Assembly (NCBI RefSeq): GCF_018381315.1
Contig: NZ_JAGZSD010000011.1
Coordinates: forward strand, 37,762 to 101,761
Length of the DNA stretch: 64,000 nucleotides
Direction of reading: 5' to 3'
Source: Anaerostipes sp.
GTDB taxonomy: Bacteria > Bacillota > Clostridia > Lachnospirales > Lachnospiraceae
In this document: one piece after another, positions 45,035 to 53,112 of the stretch
Numbering within the stretch: position 1 is the first letter of the stretch
How the letters are laid out: each line of letters starts with the position of its first letter
Program-made: the position numbers and the translations under genes
Notes under the pieces: generated by a model
Told to the model about the DNA's origin: nothing
The model's database searches: none
Seen by the model: the letters and a program-made list of their open reading frames with translations, nothing else

Positions 45035-45063
45035 TTGCTAGTGATAGTGAATAAAGGTATAAT
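45035..45063 (+). promoter_or_regulatory. Promoter of the XRE regulator gene
   Basis: TTGCTA (45035-45040), 17-base spacer, TATAAT (45058-45063). It predicts a leader of about 130 bases. Confidence 0.75.
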
Positions 45064-45106
45064 ACCTCTATAAATCGGCAGTTTCTGAAGTATATGACAG
45101 GATTGC

Positions 45107-45119
45107 AACTTGAAGTTGA
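45107..45119 (+). promoter_or_regulatory. Perfect palindrome, possible operator
   Basis: CAACTTGAAGTTG, a 13-base perfect palindrome in the leader of the XRE gene, overlapping a TTGACA (45116-45121) that could be a second -35. It suits binding by a dimeric regulator such as the XRE protein itself. Confidence 0.5.
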
Positions 45120-45155
45120 CAATGTGCATTTCAAGTGTGATAGATTAAAACGTGA

Positions 45156-45184
45156 CTATTTGATAATATTTTGTTATCAAATAG
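45156..45184 (+). promoter_or_regulatory. Inverted repeat touching the ribosome site of the XRE gene
   Basis: CTATTTGATAA, 7-base spacer, TTATCAAATAG: 11-bp perfect arms ending two bases before TAGGAGG. It could be an operator or an RNA hairpin controlling translation. Confidence 0.6.
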
Positions 45185-45200
45185 ATAGGAGGCAACAGAA

Positions 45201-45953
45201 ATGAATTTTGGTGAGAAACTATTTAAACTGCGAAAAGAGAAAGGGCTTTCTCAAGAAGCATTAGCCCAGAAATTAAACACCACTAGACAGGCGGTTAGCA
45301 AATGGGAAAATAATCAAGGTTATCCCGAAACAGAAAAATTACTTATACTTAGTAATATCTTTGGAGTGTCTGTTGATAAACTACTTAAAGAGAATCCAGA
45401 GCAGATAAATTCAAATGAAAATGGATATTATGTAAGTAAAGAATGTGCTGAGGGATTTTTGGGTTTTCATAAAAAAACAACTAAGTGTACAGCTATTGGT
45501 GTAGCTCTTATGGTTCTTGGCGGTGTTCCATATTTTCTATTCCAAGATAACCGTGTAGTATCAATTACCCTTGCTTGTGGATTTATTGTAGCAGGACTTG
45601 CTTTTATTTTAAGCATGGCTTTTATGGGAAATCCCTATAAAAAGCTAAAGAGTGAACGTTTACTTTTTGACCCATCCTATTTTTCGTGTTTAGCAGAAGC
45701 ACATGAAGCACAAAAGAAAAAGTATATTGCTCTTATTCTTCTGGGGGTAAGTATGATTTTACTGGCAGGTATATTAGGATTTATAAATATACCTGTGTTT
45801 CCTATAAATGAAATACAATGTCTTTTGACAGCATGTTCCATATACTTATTTATATACGTGATAGGAATTATAGACATTTATGACATTTTGCTTAGAAGTG
45901 AAGAACGCATGGAATCAACTTATTGGAGAGTGATAAAAAGGATTAGAAAATAA
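45201..45953 (+). CDS. XRE-family regulator with C-terminal membrane domain
   Basis: 250 residues. Residues 1-65 are a Cro/CI-type helix-turn-helix (LRKEKGLSQEALAQKLNTTR, QAVSKWENNQGYPETEKLL). Four hydrophobic segments follow (about 98-117, 122-143, 177-198, 204-225), so the DNA-binding domain is tethered to the membrane. AGGAGGCAACAGAA precedes the ATG. Codon use is A/T-richer than in the genes around (many AAA, TTA, ATA), and the flanking intergenic DNA is AT-rich too, so recent gain is likely. No partner gene is adjacent. Members of this group often sense membrane stress or regulate neighbouring transporters; here no target is evident. Confidence 0.9.
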   Translation: MNFGEKLFKLRKEKGLSQEALAQKLNTTRQAVSKWENNQGYPETEKLLILSNIFGVSVDKLLKENPEQINSNENGYYVSKECAEGFLGFHKKTTKCTAIGVALMVLGGVPYFLFQDNRVVSITLACGFIVAGLAFILSMAFMGNPYKKLKSERLLFDPSYFSCLAEAHEAQKKKYIALILLGVSMILLAGILGFINIPVFPINEIQCLLTACSIYLFIYVIGIIDIYDILLRSEERMESTYWRVIKRIRK

Positions 45954-45967
45954 ATTCAACGAAGAGA

Positions 45968-46024
45968 AAGCGTAGGTTATGTATCACGATTAAGTGAGTT
46001 ACATATAACCTACGCTTTTTTATC
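45968..46024 (+). terminator. Terminator of the XRE gene
   Basis: AAGCGTAGGTTATGTA pairs with TACATATAACCTACGCTT (one-sided bulge), followed by TTTTTAT. Confidence 0.88.
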
Positions 46025-46260
46025 CAACATATGCTTTTAATTATAGTGTCATATCAAAGTTCTTTCGTAAGTAGTAAATTAGTGGTAAACGATACTCTCA
46101 AAACCTGCGTTATTACTTGTAAACCTAGTTTTTAAGCGATAATCAGCATTTTGATTTTAAGTTTATCAAAAATAAAACAGACTCTGAACTGTAAAGCAGC
46201 CAGAGCCAAGTGATATGATACTGCAGTAATTATGAATATATGTACTGTCTTATTTTTCTA
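46025..46260. other. AT-rich intergenic stretch without recognised gene
   Basis: 236 bases between the XRE terminator and the end of lexA. No open frame of note, no clear promoter and no terminator structure was seen for either side. Composition is like the XRE gene, so it probably belongs to the same acquired segment, whose right end would lie near here. Confidence 0.5.
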
Positions 46261-46878
46261 TTATGACATGCTGCGGTATAGACCGATTACCTTGCCGAGG
46301 ATCGAAACTTCGTCTACGATAATCGGATCCATGAAATCATTCTCAGGCTGAAGGCGGTAGTGGCCGTCTTCTTTGAAGAACCGTTTTACTGTGGCGGAGT
46401 CTTCTATAAGAGCAACAACAATATCATTATTTTCGGCTGAGGGAGTTTCCTCTACGATTACCATATCTCCGTCATAGATGCCGGTGTTGATCATACTGTC
46501 ACCTTTTACATGGAGCATAAAAGTATTTTTGGAACCAATGAACTCAGGGAGCATGGGAAAGTAGTCCTCGATATTTTCTGTTGCTATAATCGGTTCTCCG
46601 GCTGTGACGGTTCCGACAATAGGGATATTGACAACCTCACGGCGTGTAAGCTGAAAGTCATCATCAATGATCTCGATGGCACGCGGTTTGGTAGGGTCCC
46701 TGCGGATATAGCCCTTGCGCTCTAAAGACTCCAAATGAGAGTGAACAGAAGAGGTGGACTTCAGACTGACAGCGGCACAGATTTCACGGACTGCAGGCGG
46801 GTATCCCTTTTCCAGTATCTGAGATTTTATATATTCTAAGATTTGTTCTTGTTTTGGGCTCAGCTTTTGTTTGCTCAT
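46261..46878 (-). CDS. lexA: LexA repressor
   Basis: SOS repressor and self-cleaving protease. 205 residues from ATG 46878, which has AACAAAGGAGGCACATT in front; a 19-residue upstream extension of the frame runs back through the promoter region and is rejected. Winged helix at 1-70 (YPPAVREICAAVSLKSTSSV), cleavage site in GTVTAGEP (Ala-Gly), catalytic Ser in HVKGDSMINTGIYDGD and Lys in DSATVKRFF. Divergent from a YneA-like gene, with LexA-like boxes in between. Confidence 0.98.
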   Translation of the reverse strand: MSKQKLSPKQEQILEYIKSQILEKGYPPAVREICAAVSLKSTSSVHSHLESLERKGYIRRDPTKPRAIEIIDDDFQLTRREVVNIPIVGTVTAGEPIIATENIEDYFPMLPEFIGSKNTFMLHVKGDSMINTGIYDGDMVIVEETPSAENNDIVVALIEDSATVKRFFKEDGHYRLQPENDFMDPIIVDEVSILGKVIGLYRSMS

Positions 46879-46929
46879 AATGTGCCTCCTTTGTTTTCTT
46901 GCTACTATCTTACCATATATTGCAGATTG

Positions 46930-47014
46930 AAACAAGTGTTCCCGAACAAATTTTCGGTGGATCTATTGACAAACAAACGCTTGTTCTATATAATAAAAAT
47001 ATAAACAAATGTTC
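46930..47014. promoter_or_regulatory. Array of four LexA-like (SOS) boxes
   Basis: AAACAAGTGTTC (46930-46941), CGAACAAATTTTCG (46943-46956), AAACGCTTGTTC (46975-46986) and AAACAAATGTTC (47003-47014). All fit the Gram-positive pattern (C)GAAC-N4-GTTC(G) with one or two changes. The third lies in the spacer of the rightward promoter and the first two cover the lexA side, giving control of both genes. Confidence 0.88.
46966..46994 (+). promoter_or_regulatory. Promoter of the YneA-like gene
   Basis: TTGACA (46966-46971), 17-base spacer containing a LexA-like box, TATAAT (46989-46994). Perfect hexamers mean full strength once LexA is cleaved. Confidence 0.92.
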
Positions 47015-47030
47015 GATAGGAGGAAGCGAT

Positions 47031-47330
47031 ATGAAAACACTGAAGATAAGAGTTCTGATTACTGTACTGTTTATTGTTACGATTTTGGGCATTGCTGCAG
47101 CTGTTATAACGGAGAGCCGGCAGGTGGCCGGCGCTGCCGACGGCAGAGAGAAGTATTTTACCAGCATTCAGATAAAAAGAGGCGACAGCCTGTGGTCTAT
47201 CGCCAAGAAAAATATTTCCGATGAATACAGTTCAGTACATGAGTACGTAGAGGAAGTATGTGAGGCTAATCATATTTATGACGGAGAGATTAAAGAGGGG
47301 ATGTACCTGGTAGTCCCATATTATAAGTAA
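47031..47330 (+). CDS. YneA-like LysM protein, SOS-induced
   Basis: 99 residues from ATG 47031 (AGGAGGAAGCGAT before it). One membrane segment at 8-27 acting as signal anchor, then a single LysM domain (about 48-97: IQIKRGDSLWSIAKKN, EVCEANHIYDGEIKEGMYLVVP). Size, layout, divergence from lexA and SOS boxes match YneA, which delays division after DNA damage. The role is inferred from this context; LysM proteins alone may have other wall functions. Confidence 0.85.
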   Translation: MKTLKIRVLITVLFIVTILGIAAAVITESRQVAGAADGREKYFTSIQIKRGDSLWSIAKKNISDEYSSVHEYVEEVCEANHIYDGEIKEGMYLVVPYYK

Positions 47331-47340
47331 ACCTATCCAG

Positions 47341-47437
47341 CGCCGGACAAGAATCTGCATCTAACGATAGAACAAAGTGGGCATGCCTACCTTAGTCCTT
47401 CCAACCCCTCATGCTTTGAGAAACTTGTCCACTTTGT
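47341..47437. other. Structured intergenic block of unknown nature
   Basis: About 95 bases with nested complementary segments: GGACAAG (47344-47350) with CTTGTCC (47424-47430), ACAAAGTGG (47371-47379) with CCACTTTGT (47429-47437), and GCATG with CATGC inside. It runs straight into repeat copy D. No open frame. It may be a structured RNA, a larger version of the repeat, or a remnant of a mobile element. Confidence 0.5.
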
Positions 47438-47502
47438 GCGCATTCTGCACGGAGTGCTTTATGTTGCATAGGGGATTCTGAAGGAATTTCCTGTGCAATA
47501 AA
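47436..47502 (-). repeat. Bipartite palindromic intergenic repeat, copy D (inverted)
   Basis: Read on the minus strand: hairpin TTGCACAGGAAATTCC / GGATTCCCCTATGCAA-type arms (47458-47502), then AAAGCACTCCGTGCAGAATG and CGCACAAAG (47460 back to 47434). The second module differs from copy B at about one base. The module order is the same as in copies A and B once strand is taken into account. Confidence 0.8.
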
Positions 47503-47546
47503 GAAGCCCGGAACAGTTTGGACAGCACTGTTCCGGACTTCTTATT
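47503..47546. terminator. Bidirectional terminator between the YneA-like gene and the first amidase
   Basis: AAGCCCGGAACAGT pairs with ACTGTTCCGGACTT, with T-rich ends on both strands. It lies between converging genes. Confidence 0.88.
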
Positions 47547-47557
47547 TTAAAATGATG

Positions 47558-49036
47558 TTATCGTTTGCTTGGATAAGTAGAAAAAGAATTGACAATGGCA
47601 TTATAAACAGCTTTTCCATAAGTGCCTGTGTTGCTTTTCATTTTCTTTGCCTCAGTTTTATTGGAGATGAATCCAATCTCAGTCAGGCTGGAGGCAGTTT
47701 TTGTATTTCGAAGTACAGCCAGTCCTGTCCGGTTTTTAAGCCCCCTGTTTGTAAATCCTGTAGCAGGTCTTACATAACCGTGGATCTTATTGGACCAGTT
47801 ATAGCTGGTAAGTCCCGAAGAGGACTTATAGCCTTTGGAGTTGTATAAGGTCTCTGTTCCATGTGCAGAAGCGGAGGCAGAGTTAATATGTACGCTGATA
47901 AAGCGGTCGGCTTCTACATTATTAGCCAGATCGGAACGGTATGTTAAAGACGGGTACCAGTCAGATAAACGGGTATAATATACTTTATATCCTGAGTTCT
48001 TATCAAAGTAAGATTTTGCAGACTGAACGATCTTCAGAGTCAGATCTTTTTCTCTGAGTCCGTTTCCAGTGGCCCCGGAGTCAGAACCGCCATGTCCTGC
48101 ATCCAATACTACGATACGGTTATAGATCTTCTTCGGCGAATCATATTTTACATAAATATAGCTGGATGTCTGTGAAACAGCATAAGCTTTTATAACGTCT
48201 TTACGTGGCCGAATATAGATGTTTGTATATCCTCCGCTGTAGGTAACTGTATAAGAGCGAAAGTACTTGTCCGGTTTTATGTAGCGGTTGGAACTGGAAC
48301 TAAAATGAGTTTTATAATTGCCCTTTACCTTTATGAGCAGCCTGCGGTTCCCGTAATCATCCGATGTGGAGATGGAAGATGATGAAAGTCCGCTGGGTTT
48401 TTTAATTCTTACACTATAGTTAGATTCAGAAGCCGTAATTCTTGTACCCGGATTTACTTGTGAAGTACTTGATGAGGAACTGCTTCCGGAACTTGAAGAA
48501 GACTGAGACTGATTTTTAACTGTAATCAATCCACTGTTCTGGGAGGCACTCCATTTATAACTGTGTCCAAGCTTTTTCGTGCAGAAAGCTCCCGGCACAT
48601 AGATATAATTCTTCTTTTGGGCATAAGAATAGACTTTTCTGGCCGGTGTGGGCATTTTTGTTTTCTTGCCGTTCACATACGCATACATGCTGTCAAGAGT
48701 CATGACTACAGATGTACTTCCCCGCTTAAGAGTGATTTTTTTTGTTTTAGATGAATAGCTGTAAGATACCCCCAGGTTTTTTTGCTTTTTATACAGCCAA
48801 TATGCTGAGTACATAGAAGTATTAGCCCTCACAAAACCCGGAGCATATGTCTTTACAGTTTTGCCGTTGACTTTGACGTTGCGGCATTTCTTTTTTTGTT
48901 TTTTTCCTGCAATTTTTAAGGTATAGTACTTGCCTGACTTTGGCACAGAAGCAGCTTTTACACTGGATGCAGGGATCGCAGTGACTGTTAACATCATGAT
49001 TGATAAATAAGCGATAGATTTTTTTAATTTATGCAT
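47558..49036 (-). CDS. N-acetylmuramoyl-L-alanine amidase, secreted, paralogue 1
   Basis: Cuts the amide bond between muramic acid and the stem peptide. 492 residues from ATG 49036 (GAAAGGACGGGAAAGT before it); the open frame extends 37 residues further but that stretch lacks a start site. Signal peptide at 1-28. A basic N-terminal domain (about 30-180) and Ser-rich linker, an AMIN-like beta domain (about 205-305), then Amidase_3: IVVLDAGHGGSDSGA, GLREKDLTLKIV, FISVHINS, and the catalytic Glu in LTEIGFISN. Zinc ligands are intact. It lies downstream of a very similar gene on the same strand. Confidence 0.94.
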   Translation of the reverse strand: MHKLKKSIAYLSIMMLTVTAIPASSVKAASVPKSGKYYTLKIAGKKQKKKCRNVKVNGKTVKTYAPGFVRANTSMYSAYWLYKKQKNLGVSYSYSSKTKKITLKRGSTSVVMTLDSMYAYVNGKKTKMPTPARKVYSYAQKKNYIYVPGAFCTKKLGHSYKWSASQNSGLITVKNQSQSSSSSGSSSSSSTSQVNPGTRITASESNYSVRIKKPSGLSSSSISTSDDYGNRRLLIKVKGNYKTHFSSSSNRYIKPDKYFRSYTVTYSGGYTNIYIRPRKDVIKAYAVSQTSSYIYVKYDSPKKIYNRIVVLDAGHGGSDSGATGNGLREKDLTLKIVQSAKSYFDKNSGYKVYYTRLSDWYPSLTYRSDLANNVEADRFISVHINSASASAHGTETLYNSKGYKSSSGLTSYNWSNKIHGYVRPATGFTNRGLKNRTGLAVLRNTKTASSLTEIGFISNKTEAKKMKSNTGTYGKAVYNAIVNSFSTYPSKR

Positions 49037-49096
49037 ACTTTCCCGTCCTTTCGGGTAGATTGTAACATATTCGTAATAAAAACGCAATAAATATAT

Positions 49097-49158
49097 AAAA
49101 AAACCCATAATTGTTTTATTTTCTGGTTTTTCTTCCAAATAAAACATTATGGGTTTTT
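49097..49158 (-). terminator. Terminator of amidase paralogue 2
   Basis: AAAAAACCCATAAT(T)GTTTTATT pairs with AATAAAAC(A)TTATGGGTTTTT around a 17-base loop; on the minus strand it ends in a T-run. It separates the two amidase genes into distinct transcripts. Confidence 0.9.
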
Positions 49159-49192
49159 CAAATTATTTAGTTATGAAGCTGATTTCGTTTTC

Positions 49193-50656
49193 TTAAAAAG
49201 AGGCCAGGATACCGTCATAAAAAGCTTTTCCAATCTTGGTATAATTGTTTTTCATAGAAGAAGCTTCATCAGGATTGGAGATAAAGCCCACCTCTCCAAG
49301 AGTTGCTGCAGTCTTAGAATAGGTAAGGACAGCGACACCGTTGACTCCGGGGACTCTTTCTTTCAGACCCCGGTCAGAAAATCCGGTTGCACTTTTCAGC
49401 TTTTTATGTACATCACCTGCCAGGGCTTTTCCAGTGAGGCTGCTGTATGGAGAAGGTGCTTTTCCTCCCTTAGGGTTATAGAGGGTCTCGGTGCCTTTGG
49501 CTGAATAACTGATCTTTCCTACGTCATTGATATGAACGCTGACAAAGCGGTCAGCCCCTACACTGTTTGCCATCTGATACCGATAAGACAGGGACGGATA
49601 CCAGTCAGAAAGTCTTGTATAATAGACTTTATAGTTTGCATTCCGGTCAAAGTAATACTTCGTCTTCTGTACAATGGACAGGGTCATATTCTTCTCGTAT
49701 AATCCATTTCCCACAGCCCCGCTGTCACTTCCGCCGTGCCCGGCATCTACGACAATCACCCTGGAAAACATGGATTTAGGAGCAGCATATTTTACATAGA
49801 TATAATTGGAATCTTGTGTAATGCTGAAACCTTTGATCGAGCTGGTGGTCAGATAGATTTTGGTCTTTCCTCCGGTATAGGATACAGAATAAGACAAGCT
49901 GTCTTTAATGTTCCGGTTGGAAGCGGAGGAAAAGTGGGTTTTATAATTCCCATTAATATTTAAGACCAGACGTTTGTTCCAATAGTCGTCTTCTGATGTA
50001 ACAGAAGCGGATGACAGTCCGGCCGGTTTCTTGATGCGGACAGAATAATTACTGCTTCCGGCAGTAATTTTGGTCTTTGGTGCGGTAACTTGTCCGGCAG
50101 ACGGTGCCGGAGAGGCCGTGGTGCCGGAAGTAGAGGATGAGGAAGAGGAAACCTTCATCACTCCGGACAGCAGCCGGTTATTCCATGTATATGAGATTCC
50201 CAGCTTTCCTGCAACGGTTTGTCCGGGTACCATGATGTAATTTTTCTTTTTTGCCACATAACGGACTTTTCTCGGAGCAGCCGGAAGAGTAAAGGATTTG
50301 CCGTTTAAGGTGGCTTTTTTACTGTTCAACGTCATGATAACTGTTTTGCTGCCCTTTTTTATAGTAATTTTTTTTGTTTTACTTGTATACTTATAAGAAG
50401 TACCTAATGATTTGCATCTGCCGAAAATCCAGTAGGCAGAATACATGGAAGTGGAACCGTCCAAAAAGCCAGGCATGTTTGTTTTGATGACAGTATTATT
50501 ATATCTGGCGTTCAGTGCTTTTTTTGTATAGGTTTTCTTGTTATGAGTGTATTGTACTTTGAATTTGGTCCCGGCGCTGATGGCAGAAGCAGGATGAATG
50601 CTTGAGGCAAGCATCATAGCTGAGAGACCGAAGCAAAGAAGTGTTTTACGATTCAT
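49193..50656 (-). CDS. N-acetylmuramoyl-L-alanine amidase, secreted, paralogue 2
   Basis: 487 residues with the same architecture as the gene at 47558-49036: signal peptide (1-25, ending ASA-IS), basic N-terminal domain with STSMYSAYWIFGR, which parallels NTSMYSAYWLYKK in the paralogue, a Ser/Thr/Pro-rich linker, AMIN-like beta domain (KKPAGLSSASVTSEDDYWNK in both forms), and Amidase_3 with VVDAGHGGSDSGAVGNGLYE, FVSVHIND and LGEVGFISN. All zinc ligands and the catalytic Glu are present. Tandem duplication is evident; about half the residues look identical by eye. Own promoter upstream. Confidence 0.94.
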   Translation of the reverse strand: MNRKTLLCFGLSAMMLASSIHPASAISAGTKFKVQYTHNKKTYTKKALNARYNNTVIKTNMPGFLDGSTSMYSAYWIFGRCKSLGTSYKYTSKTKKITIKKGSKTVIMTLNSKKATLNGKSFTLPAAPRKVRYVAKKKNYIMVPGQTVAGKLGISYTWNNRLLSGVMKVSSSSSSTSGTTASPAPSAGQVTAPKTKITAGSSNYSVRIKKPAGLSSASVTSEDDYWNKRLVLNINGNYKTHFSSASNRNIKDSLSYSVSYTGGKTKIYLTTSSIKGFSITQDSNYIYVKYAAPKSMFSRVIVVDAGHGGSDSGAVGNGLYEKNMTLSIVQKTKYYFDRNANYKVYYTRLSDWYPSLSYRYQMANSVGADRFVSVHINDVGKISYSAKGTETLYNPKGGKAPSPYSSLTGKALAGDVHKKLKSATGFSDRGLKERVPGVNGVAVLTYSKTAATLGEVGFISNPDEASSMKNNYTKIGKAFYDGILASF

Positions 50657-50974
50657 AAGTATTCCCCTTTTCCCTTTTTTATTCTGTTATCGTCATTATA
50701 ATATATTTTTCTCTCCGAAACAACAGTGATATCTATGATGGAAGATTATGGACAGCACTTTTGCCGGTTCCTTGTATGCAAAAGCTGTGCCGCTGTACTA
50801 TAATTCTCTTTGATTCACCAAAAAGGCCCGGAGAATCACATATTCAATGAAAAAACTATTTTCAATCTATAATGAAATATGGTATCCTATTATATAAGTT
50901 CGCTTCAGGGGGATTTTTTCTTCCTCTATATTATAGAAGCAGAACAATCAATGAAATAGTAACAGGAGAAGAAA
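50657..50974. other. Divergent intergenic region between amidase 2 and azlC
   Basis: 318 bases. The left part has the amidase promoter. The right part has TATAAT at 50868-50873, about 100 bases before azlC, with no good -35. No T-box, no leader peptide rich in branched-chain residues and no terminator-antiterminator pair was found, so control of the amino-acid operon is not explained by this leader. Confidence 0.5.
50695..50723 (-). promoter_or_regulatory. Promoter of amidase paralogue 2
   Basis: On the minus strand TTGTTT (50718-50723), 17-base spacer, TATAAT (50695-50700), 39 bases before the ATG. Confidence 0.75.
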
Positions 50975-51682
50975 ATGAAAGTAGAGAACAGCTTTCGGCG
51001 GGGAGTTTTGGACTCGATTCCGATTGCACTGGCCTATCTGGCGGTTTCCTTTGCTTTTGGAATTGCAGGAAGTGCGAAGGGGGTGCCTGTCTGGGCAGTA
51101 ACCCTGATATCCGCAACATGCCTTACATCAGCAGGGCAGTTTGCAGGGCTGATTTCTATCACTGCGGGGGGATCTCTGATCGAATTGATCCTGTCCCAGG
51201 TTATTATTAATTTAAGATATTCTATCATGTCCATTGCCATAGGGCAGAAATTAGTATCAAAGACAAAGCTTTGGAACCGTTTTTTGATGGCATTCGGCGT
51301 GACGGATGAGATCTTTGCTATGGCCTGCGGCAGAAAAGGTGAGATTGGACCTAAATATTTCTATGGGCTCATGAGTATTTCATGGTGTGCATGGACTTTA
51401 GGCACCTTCTTAGGGGCCACAGCCAGCGGCCTTCTTCCGCAGATAGTTATGAATGCACTTGGAATTGCCATTTATGGAATGCTGATTGCCATCATCATTC
51501 CGCCTGCAAAGCACAATAATAAAATAGTGGCAGTTATATTAATTTCAGTATGTTTTAGCTTAGTATTCAGCTATGTAAAACTGTTTTCTTTCATTTCCAG
51601 CGGTTTTTCCATTATCCTGTGTACGCTGATTGCGGCAGGAGCAGGAGCTGTCATGTTCCCTGTAAAGGAGGAAGATGAATGA
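50975..51682 (+). CDS. azlC: AzlC-family branched-chain amino-acid exporter, large subunit
   Basis: 235-residue membrane protein with about six to seven segments. AzlC marks: GVLDSIPIALAYLAVSFAFG, ISATCLTSAGQFAGL and LRYSIMSIAIGQKL. With AzlD it exports branched-chain amino acids or analogues. AGGAGAAGAAA precedes the ATG. ATGA overlap with azlD. It heads the amino-acid biosynthesis operon, so it probably relieves excess valine, leucine or isoleucine. Confidence 0.95.
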   Translation: MKVENSFRRGVLDSIPIALAYLAVSFAFGIAGSAKGVPVWAVTLISATCLTSAGQFAGLISITAGGSLIELILSQVIINLRYSIMSIAIGQKLVSKTKLWNRFLMAFGVTDEIFAMACGRKGEIGPKYFYGLMSISWCAWTLGTFLGATASGLLPQIVMNALGIAIYGMLIAIIIPPAKHNNKIVAVILISVCFSLVFSYVKLFSFISSGFSIILCTLIAAGAGAVMFPVKEEDE

Positions 51683-51996
51683 GTCTTGAGAGATTGCTTT
51701 TGTATATTATTGCTATGGCAGTGACTACATATCTTGTGAGAATGATTCCGCTGGCTGCCATACAAAAAAAGATAACAAACCAGTTTTTCCGATCGTTTCT
51801 TTTCTATGTGCCATATGCTGTATTGGCGGCAATGGTCATACCGGCGGTGTTTTCAGCTACAAATCGTTTAGGTTCCTCAGCTGTTGGTTTTGCAGTTGCT
51901 GTGATCCTTGCTTACAGGGAGATGAACATTGTTACGGTGGCCTGTTTAAGCTGTGCGGCAGCTTTGGCTGTGGAGATGATATCGGTGATATTATAA
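51679..51996 (+). CDS. azlD: AzlD-family branched-chain amino-acid exporter, small subunit
   Basis: 105 residues, three to four membrane segments. Family marks: TTYLVRMIPLAAIQKKI and FLFYVPYAVLAAMVIPAVF. Overlaps azlC by four bases. leuB starts 16 bases after its stop, so exporter and biosynthetic genes are one transcript. Confidence 0.94.
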   Translation: MSLERLLLYIIAMAVTTYLVRMIPLAAIQKKITNQFFRSFLFYVPYAVLAAMVIPAVFSATNRLGSSAVGFAVAVILAYREMNIVTVACLSCAAALAVEMISVIL

Positions 51997-52012
51997 GGAA
52001 GAGGAGAAGTCT

Positions 52013-53095
52013 ATGAATTTTAATGTAGCAGTTATCAAAGGTGACGGAATTGGCCCTGAGATCGTAGACCAGGCTGTGAGAGTGCTGGATGCGGTGGCAG
52101 AGAAGTCGGGGCATAAGTTTACATACGAACAGATATTAATGGGGGGAGCATCCATTGATGCCTATGGAAAACCTCTTACAGAGGAAACTCTTGAGACTGC
52201 AGGGAACAGTGATGCAGTCCTGATGGGATCCATCGGGGGTGATACATCCACCTCTCCATGGTATCAGCTGCCGGCAGAACTCAGACCGGAAGCGGGACTC
52301 CTCGCTCTGAGGAAGGGTCTTGGATTATTCGCAAATATCCGTCCGGCCTATTTATATGAAGAGTTAAAAAAGGCCTGTCCGCTGAGAGATGAAATCATCG
52401 GAGACGGCTTTGATATGGTGATTATGAGAGAACTGACAGGGGGACTGTACTTTGGTGAGAGAAGCACCGAGGTTGTAGACGGGCTTCGTGTGGCAAAAGA
52501 TTCCCTGACCTACAATGAAAACGAGATCAGAAGAATTGCCGTGAAGGCATTTGATATCGCAAGAAAGAGAAAGAAACATGTGATCAGTGTAGACAAGGCA
52601 AACGTATTGGATTCTTCAAGGCTCTGGAGACAGGTCGTGGAAGAGGTTGCAAAGGATTATGATGATGTGACATATGAACATATGCTGGTTGACAACTGTG
52701 CCATGCAGCTGGTGAATAATCCAAAACAGTTTGATGTAATTTTAACAGAAAATATGTTTGGAGACATTTTATCGGATGAAGCAAGCATGATCACAGGGTC
52801 TATCGGGATGCTGTCATCTGCAAGCCTTGCAGAAGGCAAATTCGGGCTGTATGAGCCCAGCCACGGATCGGCGCCTGACATTGCAGGAAAAGATATTGCC
52901 AATCCAATCGCCACAGTTCTGTCAGCGGCAATGATGCTCAGATACTCGTTTGATCTGGATGAGGAAGCTGACCTTATTGAGAACGCTGTAAAAAAGGTTT
53001 TGGAAGACGGATACCGCACTGTGGATATTATGTCTGAAGGAATGGTCCAGGTGGGAACCAAAGCGATGGGTGATTTGATCATCGAGAGAATATAG
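52013..53095 (+). CDS. leuB: 3-isopropylmalate dehydrogenase
   Basis: Third step of leucine synthesis: oxidation and decarboxylation of 3-isopropylmalate with NAD. 360 residues. Marks: IKGDGIGPEIVDQAVRVLDA, MRELTGGLYFGER, the catalytic Lys/Asp residues in VDKANVLDSSRLWR and LTENMFGDILSDE, and the NAD-site GSAPDIAGKDIANP. AAGGAAGAGGAGAAGTCT precedes the ATG. leuA, leuC and leuD are not in this operon. Confidence 0.97.
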   Translation: MNFNVAVIKGDGIGPEIVDQAVRVLDAVAEKSGHKFTYEQILMGGASIDAYGKPLTEETLETAGNSDAVLMGSIGGDTSTSPWYQLPAELRPEAGLLALRKGLGLFANIRPAYLYEELKKACPLRDEIIGDGFDMVIMRELTGGLYFGERSTEVVDGLRVAKDSLTYNENEIRRIAVKAFDIARKRKKHVISVDKANVLDSSRLWRQVVEEVAKDYDDVTYEHMLVDNCAMQLVNNPKQFDVILTENMFGDILSDEASMITGSIGMLSSASLAEGKFGLYEPSHGSAPDIAGKDIANPIATVLSAAMMLRYSFDLDEEADLIENAVKKVLEDGYRTVDIMSEGMVQVGTKAMGDLIIERI

Positions 53096-53112
53096 GACAA
53101 TATGACATATAG

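Noticed and set aside
46025..46260. Remnant integrase or attachment site next to the XRE gene
   Set aside because: The AT-rich stretch gives no recognisable recombinase fragment in any frame and no direct repeats bounding the island were found by eye.
46879..46935. Longer N-terminus of LexA
   Set aside because: The extra 19 codons cover a LexA-like box and promoter region, and a good ribosome site exists for ATG 46878.
50800..50974. T-box leader for the branched-chain amino-acid operon
   Set aside because: No GGGTGGNACCGCG-like T-box and no terminator pair seen.
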